48,412 nt of DNA from Actinomycetes bacterium. Its GTDB lineage: Bacteria; Actinomycetota; JAICYB01. The stretch covers positions 1 through 48,412 of the forward strand of contig JAICYB010000020.1 of NCBI GenBank assembly GCA_025934435.1, in the 5' to 3' direction. Every line of letters begins with the position of its first letter. The first letter of the stretch is position 1. Shown piece by piece: positions 34,136-43,178 of this stretch. Position numbers and translations under genes: made by a program. The notes below the pieces were generated by a model. It was not told the origin of the DNA. It searched no databases and saw nothing but the letters and a program-made list of their open reading frames with translations.

Positions 34136-35064
34136 AGCGGACGCTGCCGATCTCGGGTTCGCGAGCGCGTCTGCACGACGCGCGCGTGACGGGTCCGCAG
34201 AAAAAGCCCGAGTGGCTCAAGGTGAAGGTCCGGCACGGCGAGAACTTCCTCGAGCTACGGCGCCTGATGCGCGAGCACAACCTGCACACGGTGTGTGAGG
34301 AGTCGGGGCCGTGTCCGAACATCTACGAATGCTGGGAGCAACGGACGGCGACGTTCCTCATCCTCGGCAACGTCTGCACGCGGCGCTGCACGTTCTGCGA
34401 CGTGATCACCGGCAAGCCGGGCGGGATCGTCGATCGGGACGAGCCGGAGCGTGTCGCGAAAGCGGTGGCGGCCGTCGGCCTCGAATATGCCGTCGTCACG
34501 GGTGTCGCGCGCGATGACGTCCGCGCCGATCAGGGTGCCTCGATCTGGGCCGAAACGATCCGCGCCATCCGCCGCGAGAACCCCGCCTGCGGTGTCGAGG
34601 TGCTGACGCCCGATTTCCGCGCGGACGCCTCGGCGATCCGCATCGTGTGTGACGCGACCCCCGATGTCTTCGCGCACAATCTGGAAACCGTGCGCCGCAT
34701 CCACGGTCGGGTGCGCAAGGGTTTCTCCTACGACAACTCGCTCGCGATGCTCCGTCTGATCAAGGAGATCCGTCCGGAGCAGACCACGAAGGCCGGGCTC
34801 ATCCTCGGGATGGGGGAGACGGACGACGAGGTCCGATCGTCCCTGCGCGATCTGCGCGACGTGCGCGTCGATCTCGTCACGCTCGGTCAGTACCTGTCAC
34901 CGTCCCGCGCGCACCCGGCGGTCGACCGGTACGTGACGCCGGACACCTTCGACGAGCTGGGTGCCTACGGACGGTCGCTGGGATTCAGGAACGTGACGTC
35001 CGGGCCGCTCGTGCGGTCGTCGTACCACGCGAAAGAGCAGGGTGCATGCGGCGCAACCTCCTGA
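34132..35064 (+). CDS. lipA: lipoyl synthase
   Basis: This radical-SAM enzyme inserts two sulfurs into the octanoyl chain. The 310-residue protein has the auxiliary cluster cysteines C-x5-C-x5-C (Cys55, Cys61, Cys67), the radical-SAM motif C-x3-C-x2-C (Cys82, Cys86, Cys89) and the C-terminal R-S-S-Y-H-A with its cluster-ligand serine. All residues needed are present. It overlaps lipB by four bases, so both enzymes of de novo lipoylation are made together and beside their E2 target. Its end overlaps the next gene by 19 bases. Confidence 0.95.
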   Translation: MKRTLPISGSRARLHDARVTGPQKKPEWLKVKVRHGENFLELRRLMREHNLHTVCEESGPCPNIYECWEQRTATFLILGNVCTRRCTFCDVITGKPGGIVDRDEPERVAKAVAAVGLEYAVVTGVARDDVRADQGASIWAETIRAIRRENPACGVEVLTPDFRADASAIRIVCDATPDVFAHNLETVRRIHGRVRKGFSYDNSLAMLRLIKEIRPEQTTKAGLILGMGETDDEVRSSLRDLRDVRVDLVTLGQYLSPSRAHPAVDRYVTPDTFDELGAYGRSLGFRNVTSGPLVRSSYHAKEQGACGATS

Positions 35065-35690
35065 TGCCGATCGCCGGCGGCGTGGCGGCCGCGCTGATCC
35101 TCGTCGGGGTGCTGTTCCTCGTCGGTCATCACCACACGACGACGGACGTGGCGATCTCGTCCTCGACGCCTTCCGCGCTGCCGACCTTTCTGCCGACGCT
35201 GAGCCCGTCGGTGACGACGGCACCCGTGGCGACGGGCTCGCACACACCGCGCGGCGACGCGAAACCGACGCCGACCCCGCACCCGACGCGCACGGTGTCG
35301 AGTGTCGACTGCACGAAGCCGTCCGACGCGCAGTTCTGTTCACGCAAGGGCGACACCGTGTTCACGAACGGAACGTTTACGCCACCGAAGAACGCCGGCC
35401 CGGTTTCCCACCCGAACGCTGCGACGATCACGATGGACTCGACCCTGGGTTCGAGCAAGATCCACGCCGTCGTCACGATCGAGAACAAGAGCTCGAGGAC
35501 GTTTCACTTCCCGTCGCGCGAGATCGACTTCGAGATCACGAGAGACGGCAAGCACTTCGACACGATCACGACCAGCGGTGCGGCGTTCGACATGACGCCC
35601 GGGACGAAGATGACGGGGACGTTCGACCGTCCGATCTCGGAGAACGGCACATACGCCTGGCAAGCACGTGTCTGGTACTGGGTGGAATAG
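35046..35690 (+). CDS. membrane-anchored extracytoplasmic protein, unknown function
   Basis: This 214-residue protein has an N-terminal anchor (LLMPIAGGVAAALILVGVLF, then LVGHHH). A Thr/Ser/Pro-rich linker follows (about 30-85: TPSALPTFLPTLSP, then TPTPHPTR) and then a beta-rich C-terminal domain (about 95-214). That domain has a Cys pair near its start (DCTKPSDAQFC) and an Ig-like pattern (HAVVTIENKSSRTFHFP, MTGTF). No family was assigned. Its start lies inside lipA and a strong terminator follows it, so it is the last gene of the lpd-E2-lip operon if co-transcribed. Similar domain plans occur in actinobacterial surface proteins. Confidence 0.6.
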   Translation: MRRNLLMPIAGGVAAALILVGVLFLVGHHHTTTDVAISSSTPSALPTFLPTLSPSVTTAPVATGSHTPRGDAKPTPTPHPTRTVSSVDCTKPSDAQFCSRKGDTVFTNGTFTPPKNAGPVSHPNAATITMDSTLGSSKIHAVVTIENKSSRTFHFPSREIDFEITRDGKHFDTITTSGAAFDMTPGTKMTGTFDRPISENGTYAWQARVWYWVE

Positions 35691-35720
35691 AAAAGACCCC
35701 GCGAGAACGCGGGGTCTTTT
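35691..35720. terminator. bidirectional intrinsic terminator
   Basis: AAAAGACCCCGCG (35691-35703), loop AGAA, CGCGGGGTCTTTT (35708-35720): a perfect 13-bp stem ending in T tracts on both strands. It serves the genes converging from both sides. Confidence 0.9.
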
Positions 35721-35732
35721 CGGTGAGCCTTC

Positions 35733-36032
35733 TTAGGCGGCGGCGACCTTCTTCGGCGTGCTCGTCCGGGCGAGCTTGCCGGTGACCGGCTCGAGCGCCT
35801 TCAGGACGCGACCCGAGTACGCCTTCGCGTTCGCGAGGAACGCCTCGGCGAGACCGAAGTTCGCTTCCGTGATCTCTTCCGGCGAGACCGGCGCGACCGC
35901 GAACGACGGCACGTAGTCGCCGACCGTTTCCGCGACGGACGAAACGACGTCGACGGTGAGGTCCTGCAGCGGCTTGAGGGCCGTCGTGACCTGCTCGCCG
36001 ATCTCCTGCGTGAGCTGCTTGTAACCGGGCAT
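35733..36032 (-). CDS. HBHA/phasin-like protein
   Basis: The protein of 99 residues is helical and ends in an Ala/Lys tail (TPKKVAAA) after TGKLARTS. Repeated patterns such as LTVDVVSSVAETVGDYV and EAFLANAKAYSGRVLKALEPV fit phasin-like helical proteins and the coiled-coil part of mycobacterial heparin-binding haemagglutinin (HBHA). It is much shorter than HBHA, which has ~200 residues and a long Lys-rich tail. The neighbouring XRE gene matches the Rv0474-Rv0475 arrangement. The ATG has AAGGAG before it. Role could be lipid-body binding or surface adhesion; uncertain. Confidence 0.55.
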   Translation of the reverse strand: MPGYKQLTQEIGEQVTTALKPLQDLTVDVVSSVAETVGDYVPSFAVAPVSPEEITEANFGLAEAFLANAKAYSGRVLKALEPVTGKLARTSTPKKVAAA

Positions 36033-36045
36033 CTTGAGCTCCTTA

Positions 36046-36091
36046 CCTAGTGGACGTGCTAAATATACCAAGCACCCGCTAGGTCTGTCAA
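36046..36091 (-). promoter_or_regulatory. consensus-like promoter of HBHA-like gene with inverted repeat
   Basis: Minus-strand TTGACA (36091-36086) and TATATT (36067-36062) are 18 bases apart; this is the best sigma-70-type match in the window. An imperfect inverted repeat with CCTAG/CTAGG ends (36046-36083) surrounds the -10 box. The stretch TGCTTGG between the boxes shares GCTTGG with the palindrome before the XRE gene. Confidence 0.65.
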
Positions 36092-36099
36092 CCCCCGGA

Positions 36100-36453
36100 T
36101 CAACCGATGGGCCGCGACGGCCCGGTGAAGCTTCGGTACACGGAGAGCATCGTCTCCTTCTGATCCGTCGTCAGGCGGTCGTCGAGACGGATGGCTTCCT
36201 CGACGCGCGTCGGCGGGGCTTCGTCCTCGTCGAGCAGGCCGGCCTGGCGGTAGAGCGCCTCGCTCGAGATCCCCAGGGCGTTGCCGATCGCGCGAAGCAC
36301 GTCCGCGGACGGCTTGTAGAGGCCGCGCTCGATCTGACTGATGTACGGGTTGCTGACCTCGGCCGCTTTCGCGAGCTGGCGGATCGACATCTCGGCGAGC
36401 TTGCGCTGCCCTTGGATGAAGTCGCCGAGCTTCTTGAGCCGTTCGTCGGCCAT
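36100..36453 (-). CDS. XRE-family transcriptional regulator (Rv0474-like)
   Basis: The 117-residue protein has a helix-turn-helix of the Cro/CI type at about 10-65 (LGDFIQGQRKLAEMSIRQLA, KAAEVSNPYISQIERGLYKP) and a short tail of about 50 residues with an acidic middle (LLDEDEAPPTRVEEAI). It matches the size and setting of M. tuberculosis Rv0474, which lies directly upstream of hbhA. The chosen start is ATG 36453; GTG 36483 would extend it by ten residues into a palindrome. A perfect 18-bp palindrome lies 16 bases upstream and is probably its operator. Confidence 0.82.
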   Translation of the reverse strand: MADERLKKLGDFIQGQRKLAEMSIRQLAKAAEVSNPYISQIERGLYKPSADVLRAIGNALGISSEALYRQAGLLDEDEAPPTRVEEAIRLDDRLTTDQKETMLSVYRSFTGPSRPIG

Positions 36454-36468
36454 CGCGCATCGAGCATA

Positions 36469-36486
36469 CGCTTGGCGCGCCAAGCG
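36469..36486. promoter_or_regulatory. 18-bp perfect palindrome upstream of XRE gene
   Basis: CGCTTGGCGCGCCAAGCG is self-complementary across all 18 bases and sits 16-33 bases before the XRE start, a typical place for an autorepressor operator. Its GCTTGG half-site recurs in the HBHA-like promoter. Confidence 0.6.
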
Positions 36487-36506
36487 CAGAACATCCCGCC
36501 GGCGTC

Positions 36507-36576
36507 ACCTCGTTTCCGGACCGTCAGCGTTACGGAACGGACCTGTTCCGTAACGCTGACGGTCCGGGAACGAGGT
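36507..36576. repeat. dispersed palindromic repeat, copy 1
   Basis: A 32-base arm (36507-36538) and its complement (36545-36576) differ at one position and enclose the six-base loop GGACCT. A related element lies at 46072-46129 in opposite orientation. It sits in the gap between the XRE gene and the end of acs. A hairpin this long could act as a terminator for acs, though no T tract follows. Confidence 0.75.
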
Positions 36577-36689
36577 CGGCGAGGGCACGTATCGTGATCG
36601 TCGTCTTCCTCGACCGTTCTTCCCCACGTACGCTGGAGGAGAACGCAGGTTGCGCTCGCGGTCGGAGCACGGGCGCGTCCGCAGACCGG

Positions 36690-38657
<1,968 letters not shown>

Positions 38658-38664
38658 GAGTGGA

Positions 38665-38716
38665 AGCGTAGCGCCGTACGGCGCCCGGTTGACGTTCGTA
38701 GGTCTTTCGATATAGT
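38665..38716. promoter_or_regulatory. divergent acs / padR control region
   Basis: Plus strand: TTGACG (38689-38694), 16 bases, TATAGT (38711-38716), upstream of the PadR ATG at 38734. Minus strand: TACGCT (38670-38665) before acs. Between them lies the perfect 14-bp palindrome GCGCCGTACGGCGC (38671-38684), close to both start regions. Confidence 0.55.
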
Positions 38717-38733
38717 CTCGTAGCACTTTCGTA

Positions 38734-39165
38734 ATGCGCTTCGGACACGGTGAGTTGCACCTCGTACTACTCGCGCTCCTCGAGCGCAGATCGATGCACG
38801 GCTACGAGCTGATGGCGGAACTGACGGAGCGGACGAAGCACCGTTACCGCGCGTCGCCGGGGAGCATCTATCCCGCCGTGCAGGCGCTCGAGAGCGAGGG
38901 GCTGATCGCGTCCAAAGTGGACGGGGAACGCCGCGTGTTCTCGCTCACGCGCACGGGCCGGGACGCGCTGAACAAGCGGCGGGAGCAGCTCGCCGGGATC
39001 GAAGCACGGCACGGGGTTCGGTTCTCGAGCGACGGGTTGGACGCGGCACTCGCTCGCTTCAACGTGCGGGTGCGAAGCAGCGGCGCCGTCGTCGACCGCG
39101 TTGAACACATACTCGACCGCGTCGCCGGCGAGATCGAGTCGTTACCGAAAGAGGGGAGCGCGTGA
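38734..39165 (+). CDS. PadR-family transcriptional regulator
   Basis: The 143-residue protein has the PadR winged helix at its N terminus (HLVLLALLERRSMHGYELMA, then RASPGSIYPAVQALESEGLI, ERRVFSLTRTGRDAL) and a short C-terminal helical part. PadR proteins usually repress a nearby membrane or transporter gene; here the next gene encodes a small 2TM protein starting in a TGATG overlap. The ATG at 38734 is 17 bases from the -10 box, leaving a very short leader. Confidence 0.9.
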   Translation: MRFGHGELHLVLLALLERRSMHGYELMAELTERTKHRYRASPGSIYPAVQALESEGLIASKVDGERRVFSLTRTGRDALNKRREQLAGIEARHGVRFSSDGLDAALARFNVRVRSSGAVVDRVEHILDRVAGEIESLPKEGSA

Positions 39166-39401
39166 TGGATCCATTCGACCGAGCGGTGAACAAAGAGTTG
39201 GTGCAGAACTCAAGTGTGGGGTTCTACATCCACCTGGCTGTATTCGTCGGCATCCAGGTGATGCTCGCGGCGATCTGGTATTTCACCGGCCGTGGGATGC
39301 CGTGGTTCCTCTTCCCGCTGTTCGGATGGGGCGTTGGATTAGCCGCGCACTTCATCGCGTGGCGCGCGGGCGTTGCTAGAGGTCGGCGCCCAAGCGTGTA
39401 A
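39165..39401 (+). CDS. 2TM domain membrane protein
   Basis: The 78-residue protein has two membrane helices (SVGFYIHLAVFVGIQVMLAA and the segment from FLFPLFGWGVGLAAHFIAW) joined by a short loop, the layout of the 2TM domain family, often found with PadR regulators or sensor kinases. It begins at ATG 39165 with GAGGGGAG upstream; GTG 39162 is one codon longer. It is co-translated with the PadR gene and its end overlaps the HAD gene on the other strand by 26 bases. Confidence 0.75.
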   Translation: MDPFDRAVNKELVQNSSVGFYIHLAVFVGIQVMLAAIWYFTGRGMPWFLFPLFGWGVGLAAHFIAWRAGVARGRRPSV

Positions 39402-40125
39402 GCGCGTCGAGCAGTTCCGCGTGCGAGGCGACGACGGCGTCTGCTTCGTCCACCTGCATGTCGGAGTCCTCGCCGAACGAGAAGCGGGCTTCGCGGTCGT
39501 CGTTCACGGCGGTGATCCGGACGGTCTTCATGCCGAACGAACGTCCGCCGTGGACGTCGGTACGGAGCAGATCGCCGACGTGGACGGCTTCGTCCGGCGT
39601 CGAATCGATCGCGCTGAGCGCGGCGTCGAAGATGCGCGGATCCGGTTTCGGGACGCCCACCTCGTTGCTGAAGGCGCAGAACTCGAGGTTGTCGAGGAGA
39701 TCGAGATCTCTCAGGAAGTCGCGGACGACCCGCCCCGGCGTCAGGCCGGTGTCGCAGACGAGGGCCGTCCTGATGCCGGCGGCGCGGAGCGTCTTCAGCG
39801 TCGCCGGAGCGCCGTCGAGCGCTTCGAGCGTGCCGTGACGTCCGGCCTCTTCGAAGGCTTCGGTCAGTCGTTCGCGGACGAGGTCGTCGGTGATGCCGAG
39901 CTCGGTGCAAACGAAGCCCGCGATGCCTTCCGCGCCGTACTGCACGCCGCCGACCCACGAGTTGTGGTGTTCGCGCCAGCCGCGATCGAAGAGGGCGCGT
40001 GCGGCGTCCGCATCGAGGTCGGTGCACTCGACGATCGCGCCGGTGCGCGCGGCCATCGCCTTGTCCAGGTTGTGATCCTGGATGAGCGTCCCCCAGCAGT
40101 CGAAGGTGACGGCGCGGATGCTCAT
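39376..40125 (-). CDS. HAD-superfamily hydrolase
   Basis: This 249-residue protein begins with motif I FDCWGTLI: the nucleophile Asp is present but the usual Asp two residues on is Trp, as in haloacid-dehalogenase-type members. Later motifs are LVCDTGLTPG (motif II Thr), the Lys in a VPKPDPRIFDAAL segment (motif III) and HVGDLLRTDVHGGRSFGM (motif IV). It fits the phosphatase/dehalogenase branch with a helical cap. The substrate is unknown. It is coupled to the upstream four-helix protein gene by an ATGA overlap. Confidence 0.85.
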   Translation of the reverse strand: MSIRAVTFDCWGTLIQDHNLDKAMAARTGAIVECTDLDADAARALFDRGWREHHNSWVGGVQYGAEGIAGFVCTELGITDDLVRERLTEAFEEAGRHGTLEALDGAPATLKTLRAAGIRTALVCDTGLTPGRVVRDFLRDLDLLDNLEFCAFSNEVGVPKPDPRIFDAALSAIDSTPDEAVHVGDLLRTDVHGGRSFGMKTVRITAVNDDREARFSFGEDSDMQVDEADAVVASHAELLDALTRLGADL

Positions 40126-40484
40126 GCGCCGTGTCCGCTGACGATCGCGCGGATCGCGACGATGCCGATGAAGAGCGTCGCCCAGCCGAACACGGCGACA
40201 CGCGTGCGCGGCCTCTCTTCACTCCGCAGCGGGAAGATCGCGAGCGTGATCACGACGAAGAGGAATCCGTAGAAGGTGTGCTTCAGGGGCGGCTTGTACT
40301 TGTTGTAGATCGCGAGACCGAGGATCCCTTGCACGTAGATCGTCGCCCACGCGAATCCGAGCGCGTACCAGAACTGCTTCGGCGCGGTCTTCTGCTTGCG
40401 CCACATGTAGACGCCCCAGCCGCCGACGATGAGGTTCGCGGCGGCGACGACGAATGCCCAGTCGTTGTGGATCGTCCTGATCAT
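40122..40484 (-). CDS. small membrane protein with four helices, unknown
   Basis: The 120-residue protein has four hydrophobic helices (about 9-26, 41-60, 68-87, 95-113): AFVVAAANLIVGGWGVYMW, the segment around FAWATIYVQGILGLAIY, HTFYGFLFVVITLAIF and VFGWATLFIGIVAIRAIV. The HTFYGF stretch with a helix-embedded His and an Arg-rich loop (LRSEERPRTR) are the only notable features. No family is assigned. It lies between DegV (10 bases) and the HAD gene in one operon. Confidence 0.65.
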   Translation of the reverse strand: MIRTIHNDWAFVVAAANLIVGGWGVYMWRKQKTAPKQFWYALGFAWATIYVQGILGLAIYNKYKPPLKHTFYGFLFVVITLAIFPLRSEERPRTRVAVFGWATLFIGIVAIRAIVSGHGA

Positions 40485-40494
40485 GGCGCGAAGT

Positions 40495-41340
40495 CTAGTT
40501 GTCCCAGAACCATGCGAGCCCGATGAGCCCGGGACCGGTGTGCGCCGCGAGCGCGGCCGGAACCTCGATGGCGATCGCGTCGGCGTTCGGCAGCCGCTGC
40601 AGGACGCGGTCTCGCGCGTCGTTCGCTTCCGCTTCGCGCGCGGAGTGGAAGGCGACGAAGCGGAGGGGCGTCGAGCCGACGAACGTACGCTCCCACTCGC
40701 GCACGATGCGTTCGAATCCGGCGTGCGGGCTGCGGACCACGCCGACGAGTGACGGAGAACCGCCGGCGTAGCGCACGACGGGCTCGAGGCGCAGCGCGCC
40801 GGCGCCGAGGGCGGCGATCGCCGGGATGCGTCCGGAGCGACGGAGGAATTCGAGCTGCAGGAGCGTCGCCCAGATCTGCGTCCGGCGTGAGACGGACAGC
40901 GCGCGTTCGACGACGGCGTCCATGTCGCGGCCGGCGGCGGCGGCCCGCGCGGCTTCGAGCGCGACGATGCCTTGTCCGGCGGCCGCCGTCTGCGTGTCGA
41001 TGACTCGGATGTCGTCGGACGAAGCAGCCGCGCGCGCCGCGAGTTCCGCGCTCCGGTACGTGGATGAGAGCTCAGAGCTCGGGCACAGGACGATGACGCG
41101 CTCGCCGGAGGCGAGCGCGTCATCGAAGATCGATTCGTACGTCCCGGGTGATGGAGCGCCTGTCGTCGGGGGCTTCGCCCCCGCCGCCAGGCGCTCCGCC
41201 ACCATCGAGTACGGCACATCCCCTCGCGACAGCGACCCGTCCGGCCACGCGAGCTCCAAGGAGACGACGTGGATACCGTAGGTGTCGATCCACTCGTCCG
41301 GCAGCACGGCGGACGAATCCGTCACGACGCGAACGGTCAT
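40495..41340 (-). CDS. DegV-family fatty-acid-binding protein
   Basis: The 281-residue protein begins TVRVVTDSSAVLPDEW, the fatty-acid-binding core of DegV/FakB proteins, and has SPGTYESIFDDAL and CPSSELSSTYRSAELAA, then LEFLRRSGRIP. FakB proteins present fatty acids to the kinase FakA for phospholipid synthesis; no FakA gene is in the window. Its ATG overlaps the cupin stop (ATGA). All main positions of the family are present. Confidence 0.88.
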   Translation of the reverse strand: MTVRVVTDSSAVLPDEWIDTYGIHVVSLELAWPDGSLSRGDVPYSMVAERLAAGAKPPTTGAPSPGTYESIFDDALASGERVIVLCPSSELSSTYRSAELAARAAASSDDIRVIDTQTAAAGQGIVALEAARAAAAGRDMDAVVERALSVSRRTQIWATLLQLEFLRRSGRIPAIAALGAGALRLEPVVRYAGGSPSLVGVVRSPHAGFERIVREWERTFVGSTPLRFVAFHSAREAEANDARDRVLQRLPNADAIAIEVPAALAAHTGPGLIGLAWFWDN

Positions 41341-41594
41341 CGTTTCCGGCCCGCGAGGTACGTGCATCCGTTCGGACCGGCGACCGCCTCGTGCGTCGTG
41401 TCCGGCGCGATGTCGACCCGGTCCCCGGCGACGAGCGTCGTAACGGATCCGTCCGCCGTGAACGTCATCGAACCTTCGAGGACGACGCATACCTCTTGCG
41501 CGTGATGCGTGTGCGTCGGGTAATGCGCGTTGGGGTCATCGCGCCACTGCGCAACGGTGAAGCCTTCATCCTCGAGCACTGTTACCCAGTTCAC
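41337..41594 (-). CDS. small cupin-domain protein
   Basis: The 85-residue protein is one cupin barrel. Motif 1 is H-Y-P-T-H-T-H-H-A-Q-E-V (metal-binding His and Glu), followed by VVLEGSMTF, and motif 2 is GDRVDIAPDTTHEAV with a further His. Metal binding is very likely; the substrate is unknown. The GTG start at 41594 has no ribosome binding site and fits a leaderless message from a -10 box shared with the divergent gene. It is coupled to DegV. Confidence 0.75.
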   Translation of the reverse strand: MNWVTVLEDEGFTVAQWRDDPNAHYPTHTHHAQEVCVVLEGSMTFTADGSVTTLVAGDRVDIAPDTTHEAVAGPNGCTYLAGRKR

Positions 41595-41600
41595 TGCCGG

Positions 41601-41607
41601 TACGATA
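41601..41607. promoter_or_regulatory. symmetric -10 box for two leaderless divergent genes
   Basis: TACGATA holds TACGAT on the plus strand, ending six bases before GTG 41613, and TATCGT on the minus strand (41607-41602), seven bases before the GTG at 41594. Either direction would start RNA at or beside the first base of the coding region. Confidence 0.55.
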
Positions 41608-41612
41608 GCCGC

Positions 41613-42233
41613 GTGCCCCGACCGCCACTCGAACCGCTGCTCGCCGCGCCCCAGAAAGCCCTCAAGGAATGGGCCGTCGTCTGCGATGCGCTGGCGTCGG
41701 GGCAGCAGTCGGTCCTCCTTCGCAAAGGCGGGATCATCGAGGAGACGCGCGACTTCCAGCTCGTGGAGCAGCGTTTCCTCATGTACCCGACGTACGAGCA
41801 CCAGAACCTCGACAGTGTGCAGGCGCCGTACCGCGAGGGCTTCCAGACGACGCTGGCGAACAAGCCCTCGGACGACATCGTGCGCATCGACGCGTGGGCC
41901 GAAGTCACCGACCTCTTCCTGACGCACGACCTCGACGCGCTGCTCGAGCTTGCCGATCTTTACGCGTGGAGCGAGGACTACATCCGCATGCGCATGGCCT
42001 ACAAGCCGCGCAAGCCGATGAACGTCGTCATCGTGCGCGCACATCGTTTGCCGAAGACGGTCGACGTGCCGGTCGAAGAACACTTCGCCGGCTGCAAGTC
42101 GTGGGTCCCGCTCGCCGAGGCCGTTCCGCTGGACGGATCCGTCCACGCGCTCGCCGAAGACGAGCACGACCTGCGCGTGAAGCGCGTCGCTACGGTTCTA
42201 GCGCAAGAGCCAGTGCTGCATCATCACCGCTGA
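41613..42233 (+). CDS. DUF1802 family protein
   Basis: The 206-residue protein carries the pattern of the uncharacterised DUF1802 family: LKEWAVVCDALASGQQSVLL, RKGGIIEE, LVEQRFLMYPTYEHQNLDSV and, later, LYAWSEDYIRMRMAYKPRKP. No enzymatic role is known. It has no signal peptide. The start is GTG 41613, leaderless. The 3' end overlaps the epimerase gene on the other strand by 44 bases. Confidence 0.8.
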   Translation: MPRPPLEPLLAAPQKALKEWAVVCDALASGQQSVLLRKGGIIEETRDFQLVEQRFLMYPTYEHQNLDSVQAPYREGFQTTLANKPSDDIVRIDAWAEVTDLFLTHDLDALLELADLYAWSEDYIRMRMAYKPRKPMNVVIVRAHRLPKTVDVPVEEHFAGCKSWVPLAEAVPLDGSVHALAEDEHDLRVKRVATVLAQEPVLHHHR

Positions 42234-43158
42234 AGTCCTGCTCGACCTGGGGCGGGTTCGCGAGATGCCACTGGACCGTCGTCTCGAGCGCTTCCATGTG
42301 ATCGGTGTCCGTCGTGCCCAGCACGGCGCGCGCCTTCGAGCAGTCGGTGACGAAGTGCTGCGGGACGATCCCCGTGAGCCCCATGTCCTCCGGAAGCTTG
42401 TCGTCGGGGACGCGAATCAGTTCCGCATCTGAACCGGCGGCGTCGAGGATCATCTGCGTCCACTGGCCGTAGGGGTAGACGACTTTCTCGCCGAGGTTGA
42501 AGATCTCGCCGCGCACCGCGTCGCTCTCGATCGCGAGCTTGCACCCCTTCGCGATGTCCTCCGCGAATCCCTTCGTGCTCAGCCACTGACCCGATCCGAC
42601 GGGTATGCGTTTGCGGCCGGCGTGGATCCGTCCGAGGACGTACCACTCACGACGCTGACCGTCGAACGGTCCGTAACACATGGGCCAGCGAAGCACCGTC
42701 GCGCCGACGTCGAGCAGGATCTTTTCGGCGTCGAGCTTCTCGTAGTCGTCCATGCCCGGGATCTGTCCGCGGTACGGATAGCGTTCCTCGCGCACCGGTG
42801 ACGTCTCGTCGGACGGAACGGGTTCGGACGCGATCCCCTTGTGCAGCGCGCCGTACGCCTTGTACACGTCGCACGAAGATGTCATGACGTAGCGCATGTC
42901 TGTGCCGAACTTCGCGACGGTGTCCTCGGCGTCCTTCCGGCCGAAGGCCATGTTGTGCCAGACGACGTCCGGTGAGAACGAGGACACGTCCACGTTGGCG
43001 AGATCCTTCGCGTCGCCGTGGATGTGGATGACGTCTTCGAGATCGTCCGGCTCGTGGTCGCCGCGGTGGAGCACGGCAACGTCGTGTCCCGCGTCCTTGA
43101 GCATTCGGACGGTGCGCCGTCCGATGAACATCGTGCCGCCGATGACGAGGATCTTCAT
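42190..43158 (-). CDS. NAD-dependent epimerase/dehydratase family protein
   Basis: The protein of 322 residues is an extended short-chain dehydrogenase with the N-terminal Rossmann motif MKILVIGGTMFIGRRTVRML (GxxxFxG). The usual YxxxK is not evident in canonical form; an SCDVYKAYG segment follows. It resembles the chloroplast CSP41-like / UDP-sugar epimerase branch, of which some act on RNA or sugars. Start ATG 43158 is chosen by GGGAGG upstream; TTG 43164 is in frame. It is the third gene after two F420-type enzymes. Confidence 0.82.
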   Translation of the reverse strand: MKILVIGGTMFIGRRTVRMLKDAGHDVAVLHRGDHEPDDLEDVIHIHGDAKDLANVDVSSFSPDVVWHNMAFGRKDAEDTVAKFGTDMRYVMTSSCDVYKAYGALHKGIASEPVPSDETSPVREERYPYRGQIPGMDDYEKLDAEKILLDVGATVLRWPMCYGPFDGQRREWYVLGRIHAGRKRIPVGSGQWLSTKGFAEDIAKGCKLAIESDAVRGEIFNLGEKVVYPYGQWTQMILDAAGSDAELIRVPDDKLPEDMGLTGIVPQHFVTDCSKARAVLGTTDTDHMEALETTVQWHLANPPQVEQDFSGDDAALALALEP

Positions 43159-43178
43159 GTGCAACCTCCCGGTTGCAC
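43159..43178. promoter_or_regulatory. hairpin holding the epimerase ribosome binding site
   Basis: GTGCAACC (43159-43166) and GGTTGCAC (43171-43178) pair around TCCC. On the minus-strand mRNA the GGGAGG ribosome binding site of the epimerase gene lies across the loop and one arm, ending right at the ATG. It could gate translation or be a protein-binding palindrome. Confidence 0.5.

Noticed and set aside
36594..36689. Possible small gene or RNA after the repeat and before the acs end
   Set aside because: GGAGGAG occurs near 36635, but no start codon at a useful distance opens a plausible frame and no RNA fold is evident.
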